Assembly: GCA_016213645.1 (NCBI GenBank)
Contig: JACQZY010000007.1
Span: 62,001-126,000 of the forward strand
Direction: 5' to 3'
DNA length: 64,000 nt
Source: Actinomycetota bacterium
Lineage (GTDB): Bacteria > Actinomycetota > Thermoleophilia > Solirubrobacterales > JACPNS01
The notes beneath the pieces are model-generated. The model was not told the origin of the DNA. It did not search any database and saw nothing but the letters and a program-made list of their open reading frames with translations. How positions within the stretch are numbered: the stretch's first letter is position 1; every line of letters begins with the position of its first letter. A program made the position numbers and the translations under genes. Positions 22,030 through 32,248 of the stretch are shown piece after piece.

Positions 22030-24633
22030 TCAGCCGCCCTCGGCGTGACGCCGGACAACGGCTCCGGTCGGAGACGGCGAGATCACGACGGTGCCGTCTC
22101 GATCGGTGCGAAACACTTTGGCACCGGCGTCAGAAAGGGAGACAAGCGTTTGTGGCACCGGGTGGCCGTAGCGGTTCTCGCGACCGACTTCGACCACCGC
22201 AACGCTTGGGCGGATTCGCGCGAGAACGGCCGCCAGGCCGTCGTCAGCACTGCCGTGGTGAGGCACTTTGAGCACGTCAACCGCCGGCAGCGGCAACGGC
22301 AGCAGCTGCGGACTTTCCGCGTCGCCCGAAGCCAGCAGTCGCAGACCGCCCACGTCCGCGATCGTCACAGCGGCACGTGTGTTCGGATCCGCGGGCGGCG
22401 GCGCGTCCGGTGGCATCGGCGCGGGACCAATAACTTCGATCGCCAGATCGCCGCAATGCCAGCTCCGCCCCGCCTCGGCCGGTTCGATCCGCGCCGGGCG
22501 CGGCGTCGCGATTGAAGTGGCGTCGAACGGTTCGTTCGGACGGGCGTCTGACGCAGCGCTCGGATCGATGTCAGACGCTGCGTTCGGATGGATATTGGAC
22601 GCAGCGTTCGGACGGGCGTTGGACGCAGCGTTCGGCGTCGTAAGTCGCCGTCGCATCGCGAAGATTCGTTCGTCCGCCGCCGACCCCCCGCCATCCAGCA
22701 TCGCCGAAACGGCCGGACGACCGGCCCGAGCGATCTCACCAAGCCCACCATCGTGATCGAGCTGCGGGTGCGTCGCGACCACCAGATCAAGCCGCTTGAC
22801 GCCCAGCCGCTCAAGCCGTTCGACAATTCCTCGTCCGGGTGGCCCGCCGTCGATCAACACCTCGCACTGGTCGCTGCCGAGCAGCAGAGTGGCGTCGCCC
22901 TGGCCAACGTCGAGAAACACGATCGACGGGCGAGGTAAAGGCGACGAGGTGTTGTGGTGCTTCAACAAGAGAACGGCCAGCACGACGGCGAGCAACGGCG
23001 GCGCAACCAACGTGACGGCGCGAGGCCTGGCACGGCGCCGGGCCGAGCGCAATGTGCCGTGCCCGATATGACGTCCATCACGAAGCCTGGAGCGGCGTCG
23101 AGCACGCAGTGTTTCAACCCCCGATGCCAAGCCGAGGCGACTGCGGCCACTCGCCAGGATCGCGGAACCGAACCCGTTCGCCAAGCATCCCGCCGCCATC
23201 ACAGGCAACGAAAGCAGCGCAAGCGTGACCCCACCAAAACGCGGAATCGCCACCTGGGCGCCGGGCACCGCAGCGGCCGAATGCGCAATCGTGACCAGGC
23301 TGCCGAGCAAAAATTCGTTCGGAGCGTTGAGCAGTGCGCCCGCCGACGGCCAAAACTGTCCGATCGCGGCGGCCAGCGATCCAAGCCACACGATCGGGCC
23401 TATCAGCGGCTCGCCGACGACGTTTGCCGCAAGAGAGATCACTGAAAACGTGCCGAAGTGGTAGGCCATCAGAGGCGCAGTGGCAATCGTGGCACCGGCC
23501 GTGGCGGCGAACGCCTCGGCCGCCCAGCGCGGCCAGCGCCCGAGCCGACTCGCCAGCGGTCGTGTGAAAGCAATGATCCCAAGCACCGCCGCAAAACTCA
23601 ACTGAGCACCGACGTCGGCAGTGGCACGAGGGTTGTAGGCGAGCACACCGATTGCGCCAAGCAGCAGGGCGTACGCGCGCGACGTCGGTCGCGAAGCGAT
23701 AATCGCGGCCAGTCCCACCAAGCCCATTACGCCCGCTCGCACCACCGACGCCTGGGCACCACACAGGGGCACGTATACGCAGATCAGACACACAGGCACC
23801 AGCAATCGCGTAGTACGCCCGATTCCGGTCGCCGTCGCGATCGCCTGCACCAGGATGATCAGCAAAAGCACGTTCTGCCCGCTCACGGCAAGAATGTGCG
23901 TCAGCCCGGCCACGCGAAACGCGTCGGTCGTCTGCTCGGGGATGCCATTGTCGCCGCCCAGCACCATCCCGCGCAGCAGGGCCCCCGTCTCCGGCCCCAG
24001 CCCCGTAGCTAGCGTGCGTTCAGAGCGCCGTCGAATCGCGTCAACGGCGCCTGCCACGCCCGTGCGCCGAGCGCCTGTGGCGCCGATCTGCTCGGCGCGC
24101 AACCGACGGCGGACTCCGTTTCTGAGCAGAAATCGTGCGTATGAGCGGGCGGCGGGAGTACGCGCGGTCAGTGCGACTTCAGACAGCCGGCCGCGAACGA
24201 TGACCTCATCGCCGATCGCCACGTCCGCGGGATGCCGGGCGTACGTGCGCACTTCGATCGGCTGTCTTTTGTCGCCCGCCGCAAACACGCTGACGCGCAT
24301 CGTCGTACCGTGATCGCCGACCTTTGGATGCTGGAGCAGATAACCGCGCAACGTCACTTTCGCGTTGGACGGCACGATCGCCAAAGGGTCGGCGTCGATC
24401 GCACCGAGCCGCGCCTGTCCGATCGCTCCGGCCAAAACGATCGCCGCACACGCGCCAATGGCGATGTGTGCCCGCGCGCCGCAAGCCGCAAGCAGCAGGG
24501 CGAAAGAGACAGCCAGACACAGGAACGCCTGCTCCGGAAATCTGCACAGAACCAGGCCAAACACAATCGACGCCGCGATCGTGTGCCTGGGGTGGCGGAC
24601 GAGCAGTCCGGCCAAATCGTTCGGCCTGGTCAC
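22030..24633 (-). CDS. comEC: ComEC/Rec2 family DNA internalization protein
   Basis: GLTHILAVSGQNV competence domain; C-terminal metallo-beta-lactamase-like domain VFLDVGQGDATLL...THPQLDHDGGLGEI...VPHHGSADDG. Confidence 0.92.
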   Translation of the reverse strand: MTRPNDLAGLLVRHPRHTIAASIVFGLVLCRFPEQAFLCLAVSFALLLAACGARAHIAIGACAAIVLAGAIGQARLGAIDADPLAIVPSNAKVTLRGYLLQHPKVGDHGTTMRVSVFAAGDKRQPIEVRTYARHPADVAIGDEVIVRGRLSEVALTARTPAARSYARFLLRNGVRRRLRAEQIGATGARRTGVAGAVDAIRRRSERTLATGLGPETGALLRGMVLGGDNGIPEQTTDAFRVAGLTHILAVSGQNVLLLIILVQAIATATGIGRTTRLLVPVCLICVYVPLCGAQASVVRAGVMGLVGLAAIIASRPTSRAYALLLGAIGVLAYNPRATADVGAQLSFAAVLGIIAFTRPLASRLGRWPRWAAEAFAATAGATIATAPLMAYHFGTFSVISLAANVVGEPLIGPIVWLGSLAAAIGQFWPSAGALLNAPNEFLLGSLVTIAHSAAAVPGAQVAIPRFGGVTLALLSLPVMAAGCLANGFGSAILASGRSRLGLASGVETLRARRRSRLRDGRHIGHGTLRSARRRARPRAVTLVAPPLLAVVLAVLLLKHHNTSSPLPRPSIVFLDVGQGDATLLLGSDQCEVLIDGGPPGRGIVERLERLGVKRLDLVVATHPQLDHDGGLGEIARAGRPAVSAMLDGGGSAADERIFAMRRRLTTPNAASNARPNAASNIHPNAASDIDPSAASDARPNEPFDATSIATPRPARIEPAEAGRSWHCGDLAIEVIGPAPMPPDAPPPADPNTRAAVTIADVGGLRLLASGDAESPQLLPLPLPAVDVLKVPHHGSADDGLAAVLARIRPSVAVVEVGRENRYGHPVPQTLVSLSDAGAKVFRTDRDGTVVISPSPTGAVVRRHAEGG
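22534..22629. repeat. 24-bp tandem repeat (4 units plus partial) inside comEC
   Basis: gttcggacgggcgtctgacgcagc / gctcggatcgatgtcagacgctgc / gttcggatggatattggacgcagc / gttcggacgggcgttggacgcagc. Confidence 0.9.
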
Positions 24634-25340
24634 GGCTGCAACTGCGCACGCAGCGCCTCCAAACGCTTGTCGCCGATACCCGGAACCTCGGCCAACTCGT
24701 CGACCGAGCGAAATCCACCGTGTTCGGCCCGAAAGGCGATGATTTTCTGCGCAAGACCCGGTCCGACGCCATCCAGCGTGTCCAGTTGCTCCGCCGTGGC
24801 CGAGCTCAGGCTTACGGGACCGGTGGCTCCGCCCGCTCCGGATGATTGAGTTCCGCCGCGCGTCGGCACGACCACCTGTTGTCCATCCCCCAGCCTCATC
24901 GCGAGGTTGATCGCGTTGAGATCCGCTTTCGCCGACGGTCCTCCGGCCTCGGAGATCGCGTCGCCGACGCGGTCGCCGTCTCGCACGCGCACGATCCCCG
25001 GCCGCCGCACTGCGCCGGCCACATGTACGACAAGCGCGCGAAATTTCACGCCCGACCCAGCCGCGCCGGTGGCACCACCATTCCCCGAAACTCCAAACGG
25101 CCCGGCTTGGCCGCCCCCGGGGCCTGCGCCCGCACCTTGGCCCGTATCGAAGCCGACCCGGTCTGTCGCCGACCAGCCGGCCCCGGTCTTCTGAGTGGCC
25201 GGCTGCTCCGCCCCCACCGACTTGATGTATCGCGCACCGATCAACGCCACCGCAAGCGCGGCGGCGGCGTAGACGACGAACAGCGGTCGATTGGTTTCGT
25301 TCACGTCGGCGACGCTAGAGATCGAAACGTTGCGATACAA
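24630..25340 (-). CDS. comEA: ComEA family helix-hairpin-helix DNA-binding protein
   Basis: VVHVAGAVRRPGIVRVRDGDRVGDAISEAGG (SLBB) plus SATAEQLDTLDGVGPGLAQKIIAFRAEHGGFRSVDELAEVPGIGDKRLEAL (HhH). Confidence 0.92.
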   Translation of the reverse strand: MYRNVSISSVADVNETNRPLFVVYAAAALAVALIGARYIKSVGAEQPATQKTGAGWSATDRVGFDTGQGAGAGPGGGQAGPFGVSGNGGATGAAGSGVKFRALVVHVAGAVRRPGIVRVRDGDRVGDAISEAGGPSAKADLNAINLAMRLGDGQQVVVPTRGGTQSSGAGGATGPVSLSSATAEQLDTLDGVGPGLAQKIIAFRAEHGGFRSVDELAEVPGIGDKRLEALRAQLQP

Positions 25341-25461
25341 GACACGTTTGCAACAAATCAGCGACGGAACTGGAAAACTTTCGCAACAGCTTGGTCAAAT
25401 CCACGCATTTTGCGAGATCGAACATATGTTCCGTCCCCTGCCCCTGGCATGATGAATCCAG

Positions 25462-26802
25462 ATGGAAATCGCTCTTCTCATCATCACCCTGCTCGCGCTC
25501 GCCGGGCTTGGCGCATTTTTCGCGCTCGCGCTGCCGCGCATGCTCGCCGGCCACGGCGCGGCTGAACGCGAGCGCACGCTCGCCGAGATCGAGGAGAGCC
25601 GCTTCCGTCACGAACAGGCGCTTGAGAACCGGCTTCTCGAGGCTCAGTCGCGGATCGCCGACCAGCAGGCGCAGACCTTTCTGAAGCTCGCGACACCACA
25701 GCTGAAGCAAGTCGGCGAGGCCAATCAGCAGGCCCTCAAAGACCGCCAGGGCGAGATCGACAAAGGCCTGGACGTGCTGCGCAAAGAGCTGGAGAACGTG
25801 CGTCAGTTCGTTACCAAGACCGACACCGAGCGTGTGCGCAGCATCGGCGAAGTCGCGACGATGGTGAAGGAATCTCGCGTCGCCACCGAGGCGCTGCGAC
25901 AGGACACGGCCAAGCTCAACGAGGCGCTCTCGGGCGGGCAGTCACGCGGCCAGTGGGGCGAACGCGTGGCCGACGACGTGCTGCGCGTGGCCGGATTCAT
26001 CGAGGGCGTCAACTACCGCCGCCAGCACACGACCGCAGACGGCAGTCGGCCCGATTTCACGTTCCTACTTCCGGACGACCGCATTCTCCACATGGACGTG
26101 AAGATGCCGATGGCAGCCTTCAAGCGTTATCTCGACGCGCCCACCGATGGCGAACGCGACACCGCCGCGAAGGAGTTCGTCCGCGACGCCAAGCACCGGA
26201 TCAAAGAGGTCACCACCCGGGACTACATCAATCCCGACGAAGGCACTCTCGACTACACACTTGTCTTCATCCCGAACGAGCAGGTGTACGGATTCATCCA
26301 CGAGCGCGACCCGGAGATCGTCGACTTCGCGCTCAGGCAACACGTCGTGATCTGCTCGCCGCTGACGTTGTTCGCGGTACTCGCGGTGATTCGTCAGTCG
26401 ATCGAGAACTTCCGGCTCGAGTCCCGCACTCGCGATATCCAGACGGCGATCGTGAAGTTCCGACGCCAGTGGGACATGTTCAAAGATCAGATGGACAAGG
26501 TCGACCGTTCGGTTCGCTCGGTCGACGAACGCTGGAGCGAACTCAAAACCAAACGCGTCAACCAGCTCGACAAACACATCGAAAAGGTCGACTCACTCCG
26601 CAGCGGCAACGACGGCCTGGAGTCGTCCGGCGATAGACAGGGAGAATTGCCGGCCGCGATCGACACGGCCGACGAGCTGTTCGCCATCGCGAAACCGGCG
26701 GACGAAGGCGCGCCGATCGCGCGGCGCGGCAACGAGGCTAACGATCCGGCAGATCAATACGAAGTCGAATCGTCAGCCGATTCGCCGGACGTGCTGGTCT
26801 AG
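25462..26802 (+). CDS. rmuC: DNA recombination protein RmuC
   Basis: GQSRGQWGERVADDVLRVAGFIEGVNYRRQ...RPDFTFLLPDDRILHMDVKMP. Confidence 0.93.
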   Translation: MEIALLIITLLALAGLGAFFALALPRMLAGHGAAERERTLAEIEESRFRHEQALENRLLEAQSRIADQQAQTFLKLATPQLKQVGEANQQALKDRQGEIDKGLDVLRKELENVRQFVTKTDTERVRSIGEVATMVKESRVATEALRQDTAKLNEALSGGQSRGQWGERVADDVLRVAGFIEGVNYRRQHTTADGSRPDFTFLLPDDRILHMDVKMPMAAFKRYLDAPTDGERDTAAKEFVRDAKHRIKEVTTRDYINPDEGTLDYTLVFIPNEQVYGFIHERDPEIVDFALRQHVVICSPLTLFAVLAVIRQSIENFRLESRTRDIQTAIVKFRRQWDMFKDQMDKVDRSVRSVDERWSELKTKRVNQLDKHIEKVDSLRSGNDGLESSGDRQGELPAAIDTADELFAIAKPADEGAPIARRGNEANDPADQYEVESSADSPDVLV

Positions 26803-29345
26803 CGAACGACCAGATTCACAAGCTTGCCGGGCACGACGATCTCCTTGACCGTCTCCTTGCCTTCGACATGCGCGCTGACGCGCTCTGAAGCACGGGCCAG
26901 CGCGATCAGGTCGTCCTGACCGGCGTCGGCGGAGGCCTCGATCTTGTCGCGTACCTTGCCATTGACCTGCACGATCAGTGTGATCGTGTCGGCGGCGAGG
27001 AAGCTCTGGTCCGCCGTCGGCCAGTTGACCTCCCACACGCGTTCCCCGCCGAGCATTTCGTAAACCTCCGCGCCCAGGTGCGGCGCAAACGGAAAGAGCA
27101 GCGAGGCGGCGGTGGCGGTGGCGAAGCGCAGCGCCGCGTGGTCCTCGGCGGCCCCTTGGTAGAGCGCGTCCTTGTGCTTGTAAATCTCGTTGACCAGCTC
27201 CATCACGGCGGCGATCGCGGTATTGAAGGCAAAGCGGCCCACCATGTCACCGGTGACCTTGTCGATCGCCCAATGTGCCTTCCGCGACACCGCGAGCGCG
27301 GACTCGCCGAGCGCGTCGGCGGAATCCCCGGGCGCGAGTACTCCGCTCGCGTTCTCGGCGCGACGCGACACCTCCACACCAAGGCGCCATAGACGAGCGA
27401 GGAATCGGTGCACGCCTTCAACCCCCTCGTCGGCCCAGTCAGCGTCCTGGTCGGGTGGACCGATGAAAAGGATGTAACAACGCGCGGTGTCGGCCCCGTA
27501 ACGTTCCACATAAGACGACGGGCTGATCACGTTGCCCTTACTCTTGCTCATCTTCGCGCCGTCGCGCGTGATCATGCCCTGGGTGAAGAGATTCTTGAAC
27601 GGCTCGACCGCCCCCACCAGGCCCAGGTCATGCAGGGCCTTCGTAAAGAAGCGCGCGTACATCAAGTGCAAGATCGCGTGCTCGACGCCGCCGATGTAGT
27701 TGTCCACCGGCATCCATTCGTTGAGCACCGCGCGATGCCACGCCTCGCGGTCGTTGCGCGCGTCGGTGTAGCGCATGAAGTACCACGACGAGTCCACGAA
27801 GGTGTCCATCGTGTCGGTTTCGCGCTCGGCCGGACCCTTGCACTCCGGGCAGGTCACATTGACCCAATCGGTAGCGGCCGCCAGCGGACTCTTGCCCTTC
27901 GGCACGTAGTCATCTACGTCGGGCAGCTCGACGGGCAGACGCGCCTCCGGCACCGCAACAGTGCCGCAAGAAGGACAGTGGACGACAGGGATCGGGCAGC
28001 CCCAGTAACGCTGGCGGCTGACAAGCCAGTCGCGCAGCTTGTAGTTCACCGTGGCATTGCCGCGCCCATCGGCGGCCAGCCAGCCGGTGATCTCGCGCTT
28101 GGCGTCCACCGAACTCTTGCCGCTGAAGTCGCCGGAGTTGACAAGCACGTCGCTTTCTGTGGACGACACGTAGGCCGCCCGCGCAAGGTCGCCGGCGATG
28201 TCTACCGGCGTGCCGTCATCTCCGGCCGGGGCGATCACCTGGCGGATCTCAACGCCGTACTTGTTCGCGAATTCATAGTCGCGCTGGTCGTGCGCGGGCA
28301 CGGCCATGATCGCGCCGGTGCCGTACTCCATCAGCACGTAGTCGCTTACATACATCGGAATCGGCTCGCCGTTGACGGGATTGACAACGCTGCGCCCGAG
28401 CGGTACGCCGGACTTCTCCTTGTCGTCGGAGCCTCGCTCCTCCTTGCTCTTGCGCGCCGCCGCGTTGACGTAATCGCGCACGGCAGCCTCCTGCTCGGTG
28501 CCCTCCACCAGTCGCAGCACATCGGGGTGTTCGGGTGCCATCACAAAAAAGGTGGCGCCAAACAGCGTGTCGGGGCGCGTGGTGAAGACGGGATAGTCGA
28601 TCCCCATCTCCTCGCAGCGAAACACGACCTCAGCCCCCTCGGAACGGCCAATCCAGTTGCGCTGCATCGTGATCACGTTGTCCGGCCAGCTCTCCAGCTT
28701 CGCGAAGTCGTCGAGCAGGCGTTCTGCGTATTCGGTGATCTTGAAAAACCATTGTTTGAGCTGTTTGATCTCGACCGCCGCGCCGCAGCGCTCGCAGGCC
28801 CCATCGACGACCTGTTCGTTTGCCAGCACGGTCTGATCGTTCGGACACCAATTGACCGCGGCCTCCTTTTGGTATGCCAACCCTGCTTCAAAAAGCTTCA
28901 GGAAGATCCACTGCGTCCAGCGGTAATAGGTGGGTTGGTGCGTGCCGAACTCACGATCCCAGTCGATCGAAATCCCCCAGGTCTCAAACTGGCGGCGAAA
29001 TTCCGCGATTGCGGCCTCCGTGCTTTCTCGCGGATGGCGGCCGGTCTTGATCGCGAAGTTCTCGGCCGGCAGACCGAAGCTGTCGTAGCCCATCGGATGC
29101 AGCACGCGCATGCCACGGCGGCGGCGGTAGTGCGCAAGCGCATCGCCCACGGAGTAGACCTTCAGATGCCCCATGTGCGGCTCACCGCTGGGATACGGCA
29201 ACATTTCCAGCACGTACGACTTGGCGCGTTCGTCGGGCTTGTTGCTGACGTGCCAGGTCTTTTCGTCGCGCCAGATCCGTTGCCACTTCGGCTCAATCTC
29301 CGCGGGGTCGTAACGAAGATGCTGGATTTCGTTTTCTTCGGCCAT
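26799..29345 (-). CDS. leuS: Leucyl-tRNA synthetase
   Basis: MLPYPSGEPHMGHLKVYSVGDALAHYRRRRGMRVLHPMGYDSFGLPAENFAIK; MSKSKGNVISP. Confidence 0.98.
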   Translation of the reverse strand: MAEENEIQHLRYDPAEIEPKWQRIWRDEKTWHVSNKPDERAKSYVLEMLPYPSGEPHMGHLKVYSVGDALAHYRRRRGMRVLHPMGYDSFGLPAENFAIKTGRHPRESTEAAIAEFRRQFETWGISIDWDREFGTHQPTYYRWTQWIFLKLFEAGLAYQKEAAVNWCPNDQTVLANEQVVDGACERCGAAVEIKQLKQWFFKITEYAERLLDDFAKLESWPDNVITMQRNWIGRSEGAEVVFRCEEMGIDYPVFTTRPDTLFGATFFVMAPEHPDVLRLVEGTEQEAAVRDYVNAAARKSKEERGSDDKEKSGVPLGRSVVNPVNGEPIPMYVSDYVLMEYGTGAIMAVPAHDQRDYEFANKYGVEIRQVIAPAGDDGTPVDIAGDLARAAYVSSTESDVLVNSGDFSGKSSVDAKREITGWLAADGRGNATVNYKLRDWLVSRQRYWGCPIPVVHCPSCGTVAVPEARLPVELPDVDDYVPKGKSPLAAATDWVNVTCPECKGPAERETDTMDTFVDSSWYFMRYTDARNDREAWHRAVLNEWMPVDNYIGGVEHAILHLMYARFFTKALHDLGLVGAVEPFKNLFTQGMITRDGAKMSKSKGNVISPSSYVERYGADTARCYILFIGPPDQDADWADEGVEGVHRFLARLWRLGVEVSRRAENASGVLAPGDSADALGESALAVSRKAHWAIDKVTGDMVGRFAFNTAIAAVMELVNEIYKHKDALYQGAAEDHAALRFATATAASLLFPFAPHLGAEVYEMLGGERVWEVNWPTADQSFLAADTITLIVQVNGKVRDKIEASADAGQDDLIALARASERVSAHVEGKETVKEIVVPGKLVNLVVR

Positions 29346-29358
29346 CCGGCACGGCAGA

Positions 29359-30003
29359 TTAGCGCCGCGCCCGATCCGTCACCGGGTCAACCATGCGTAC
29401 CAACACCAATCCCGTCAGCAACGCCACGGTCGCGGCCATGCAAAGGCCGCCGACGGCGGCGGCCGCTTCGCGCGCAATTGCGCCGTCGGGCGCCAGCATC
29501 ATCGCCGCGAACGTGAACGGCAGGCCCGCAAGCCAGGCCAGCGCGTTGATCGCCACCCATCGCCCGGTTCGCGGCAGATGACGGCGCAGTACGCGCGCCT
29601 GCGCCCAGCCAATCGAAATCAGCATCACAACGCCGCCGCAAATTCCAATCGCCATCAAGAGCAGGTCCGGGACGCCGTCGCCAAACACGGCTTGCAGGAG
29701 ACCGGGCAACATGCCCAGCGACCAAGCGATCCCGGCCGCCAGCGCGGTGTTTCGAATCCAGTCGCCGGCGACAAATCCAGTGAGAACATCTCGCAGTACA
29801 CGCGACTGCGCCCATCCAAGCACCGCGCCTTCCCCTGCGCCGGCCACAACGACCGGCAGATAGATCGCGGCGTCGCCGAGCCCGGTCGAGGCGAGACCAC
29901 CCCAGACCGCTGCCGGAATCATGAATCCGGCCATCTCGCCAAGCGTTACGTTGACCGTCCATCGACGCAGCAAACGATCACCGGCATCCACCGAAGCGCT
30001 CAC
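29359..30003 (-). CDS. Hypothetical polytopic membrane protein
   Basis: Hydrophobic, internal repeats GWAQSRVLR / GWAQARVLRRH. Confidence 0.65.
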   Translation of the reverse strand: MSASVDAGDRLLRRWTVNVTLGEMAGFMIPAAVWGGLASTGLGDAAIYLPVVVAGAGEGAVLGWAQSRVLRDVLTGFVAGDWIRNTALAAGIAWSLGMLPGLLQAVFGDGVPDLLLMAIGICGGVVMLISIGWAQARVLRRHLPRTGRWVAINALAWLAGLPFTFAAMMLAPDGAIAREAAAAVGGLCMAATVALLTGLVLVRMVDPVTDRARR

Positions 30004-30009
30004 GCTCGA

Positions 30010-30444
30010 TCAGTCTCCCGCGGGGTCCACGCGCTCCAAGCGCACCACCGGAATCTCGCGTCCGGCACGCTCCTGCACCTTCGCCAGGAGCGGATTGAGT
30101 GTCGTAATCCGCGGCCAGAGGATCGCCCGCTCCCCTTCGTCGCTTATTCGTGCGACCGCCCGCCAGATCTCGGCGCCGGTCTGGACGGTCACGTTCGGAT
30201 TCGCGCGAGCGTTAAGGAACCACTGCGGCGGATTGGGCGAGCCGCCTCCGGCCGCAACGATGATCGTCTGGCCGTCGATCACTTCGTACTGCACCGGAGT
30301 GCGCCGAGGCTGACCGCTTTTTCGCCCCGTCGTAGTGAGCAGCAGCACCTTGTGTCCGCCAAAGCTTCCGCCCAGGCGTCCGTGCGATTTCGCATAGATC
30401 CAAGCATTGGCATGCGCCCACGCGATTTTCGCTCGGCTGGCCAT
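30010..30444 (-). CDS. Deazaflavin-dependent (F420) nitroreductase family protein
   Basis: GHKVLLLTTTGRKSGQPRRTPVQYEVIDGQTIIVAAGGGSPNPPQWFLNARANPNVTVQ. Confidence 0.88.
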   Translation of the reverse strand: MASRAKIAWAHANAWIYAKSHGRLGGSFGGHKVLLLTTTGRKSGQPRRTPVQYEVIDGQTIIVAAGGGSPNPPQWFLNARANPNVTVQTGAEIWRAVARISDEGERAILWPRITTLNPLLAKVQERAGREIPVVRLERVDPAGD

Positions 30445-30648
30445 ATTCTCGAAGTTTTAGCTAGTCAGAAGCGTGCATTTGTAAGTGGAAACTACTGAAC
30501 CGTCGTTCATGATGACGCTTTTCACAGGCACAGCGTGCAGTTACGTGATTGCTTCAGCGAGACAGGCGAGAAAGTCGGTCCGGCGCAGGTCGTCTGGCGC
30601 TTGCACGGCGCCCGGCCGAGACTGCCGAGCTCAAGTCCGCGTCAGCCT

Positions 30649-31371
30649 CTAAATGCTCTGCGTTGTCGGCCTCACCAAGACCAGGTTCACGTCTACGTGA
30701 GGCGGTTGCGAAAGCGCGTAGATCACCGCGTTCGCGATGTCCTCGGCCTCAAGTGCGCCCTCGCCGGCGCCGTTGTCGAAAAACGGCGTTTCGGTCATTC
30801 CCGGAGCGATTAGCGTGGTACGCACTCCGGTTCCGTTCATTTGAAGACGCAACGCCTCGGCCATGCCGTGAACGGCGAATTTGGTGGCGGAGTACACCGA
30901 CCCCGGCAATGCCCGCACGCCGGCGATGCTGCCCGTGAGCACAAAGTGTCCGCGATTGCGCACGATCTCCTCCTGTGCCGCGCGTATCGTCAGCGCGGGT
31001 CCCAGGACATTGGTCAACACCATCTCGCGCAGGTGCTCCACCGCTTCGGCGTCGAAGCCACGCCGTGCGCCGAAGCCGGCGTTTGCGAACGCGGCGTCCA
31101 GGCGTCCAAAACGCTCGACCGCCGCCGCTACGGCCGCCTGTTGATCCGCGTATTCGGTGACGTCGCAGGTGATCGCCAGCGCATGATCATCTCCAAACTC
31201 TGCAGCGAGCGCCTCCAGCTTGTCGCGCGAGCGAGCGGCAAGTGCCACACGCCATCCGGCGGCCACAGCCGCGCGAGCGGTCGCCGCACCAATTCCGGAC
31301 GAGGCGCCGGTGATCAGCAGTACGCGTTCTTGGCTGTCAGAGTGATCCTGGTCGCCGGGCATTGCGCACAC
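30649..31371 (-). CDS. SDR family oxidoreductase
   Basis: VLLITGASSGIGAATARAAVAAG; NAGFG; YSATKFAVHGMAEALR. Confidence 0.92.
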   Translation of the reverse strand: MCAMPGDQDHSDSQERVLLITGASSGIGAATARAAVAAGWRVALAARSRDKLEALAAEFGDDHALAITCDVTEYADQQAAVAAAVERFGRLDAAFANAGFGARRGFDAEAVEHLREMVLTNVLGPALTIRAAQEEIVRNRGHFVLTGSIAGVRALPGSVYSATKFAVHGMAEALRLQMNGTGVRTTLIAPGMTETPFFDNGAGEGALEAEDIANAVIYALSQPPHVDVNLVLVRPTTQSI

Positions 31372-31579
31372 GCTACATGCAAATCAAGCGCGACGGGGCG
31401 ATCGCGGGTTTTAAGACCCTTTCAACGAGTGATGCTGCCTGCGCCGCGCGCTGACGTTTGCGGATTAGTGCTGGCGAATGCAGGACGGACCAACTGGAAC
31501 CCTTGATTTCCACGTTTTTACAATTATGCTGTTTCATACGTTTTTGCGACGATTATCGCAACCATCTATGTTGTGATAT

Positions 31580-31606
31580 GGCGCTTATCCCCTTACGGTA
31601 GGTAAA
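31580..31606 (+). repeat. Left terminal inverted repeat
   Basis: 26/27 identity to the right end, inner 23 bp perfect. Confidence 0.95.
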
Positions 31607-32097
31607 TCGCAGAAATCAAAATGTCGTACAAAGAACTCCCCAAACGAAACCCAAAGTCCTACGGCTCCCATCGAAATCGCGGTAGCAATGCGGTCGCAAA
31701 TGCCCGGCGAAGGGCTTTGGAATACGCGCTGAAACCCTTCTCGGCGTGGGGTTTCAACGTTCCGTCCGGTACGGGTAGGAAAGTCCCATTGTCACTTTGT
31801 GCAACAAAGTCGCAGCGCGACACGAGGGTGAGTTCGTGTTGAGCAGAATCTTCGAGAGAGAAAAATGGCGGGCCGAGGATTGCTAGTCCTACGGATCAGC
31901 TACGAGTCGCGGTGGGGTTCCCCTGTCACAGTTCGTCCCTGCGATGAGTGGCTGAAGTAGCTATGTTGGGTCCGTAACTCGTATGTCGTCTGGGGGAATC
32001 CCGAACGGTACGAGCTGGCCCGCACCTCAGAACGTAGAAATCTGATCGGACGACCAGGCTTCGAAAAGGGCGATTTCACGCCCGACGGGAGAAATTG

Positions 32098-32241
32098 GTG
32101 AACGAAGAACCTCGCAAATTGGGCAAAAAACAGAAGACCAAGCCCAAGAAGGGCGAGCCGGAAGAGATTCCTGTGCCGAAGCGCGGCGAGGTTGAGCGCG
32201 ATCTGCTGAAGATCGCAAGAGCGCCGAAACGCGAGAACTAG
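32098..32241 (+). CDS. Small Lys-rich hypothetical protein, passenger ORF A (47 aa)
   Basis: Not in ORF track; GTG start: VNEEPRKLGKKQKTKPKKGEPEEIPVPKRGEVERDLLKIARAPKREN, 7 bp before the next CDS. Confidence 0.6.
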   Translation: MNEEPRKLGKKQKTKPKKGEPEEIPVPKRGEVERDLLKIARAPKREN

Positions 32242-32248
32242 AGCGTCA

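Noticed and set aside
27408-29516. 702-aa plus-strand ORF
   Set aside because: Lies antisense to leuS, whose translation is unmistakable; high-GC shadow ORF with no recognisable domain
31621-31842. 73-aa ORF at the left side of the IS
   Set aside because: Overlaps the hairpin-rich segment, unconvincing composition and no partner; treated as non-coding but not excluded
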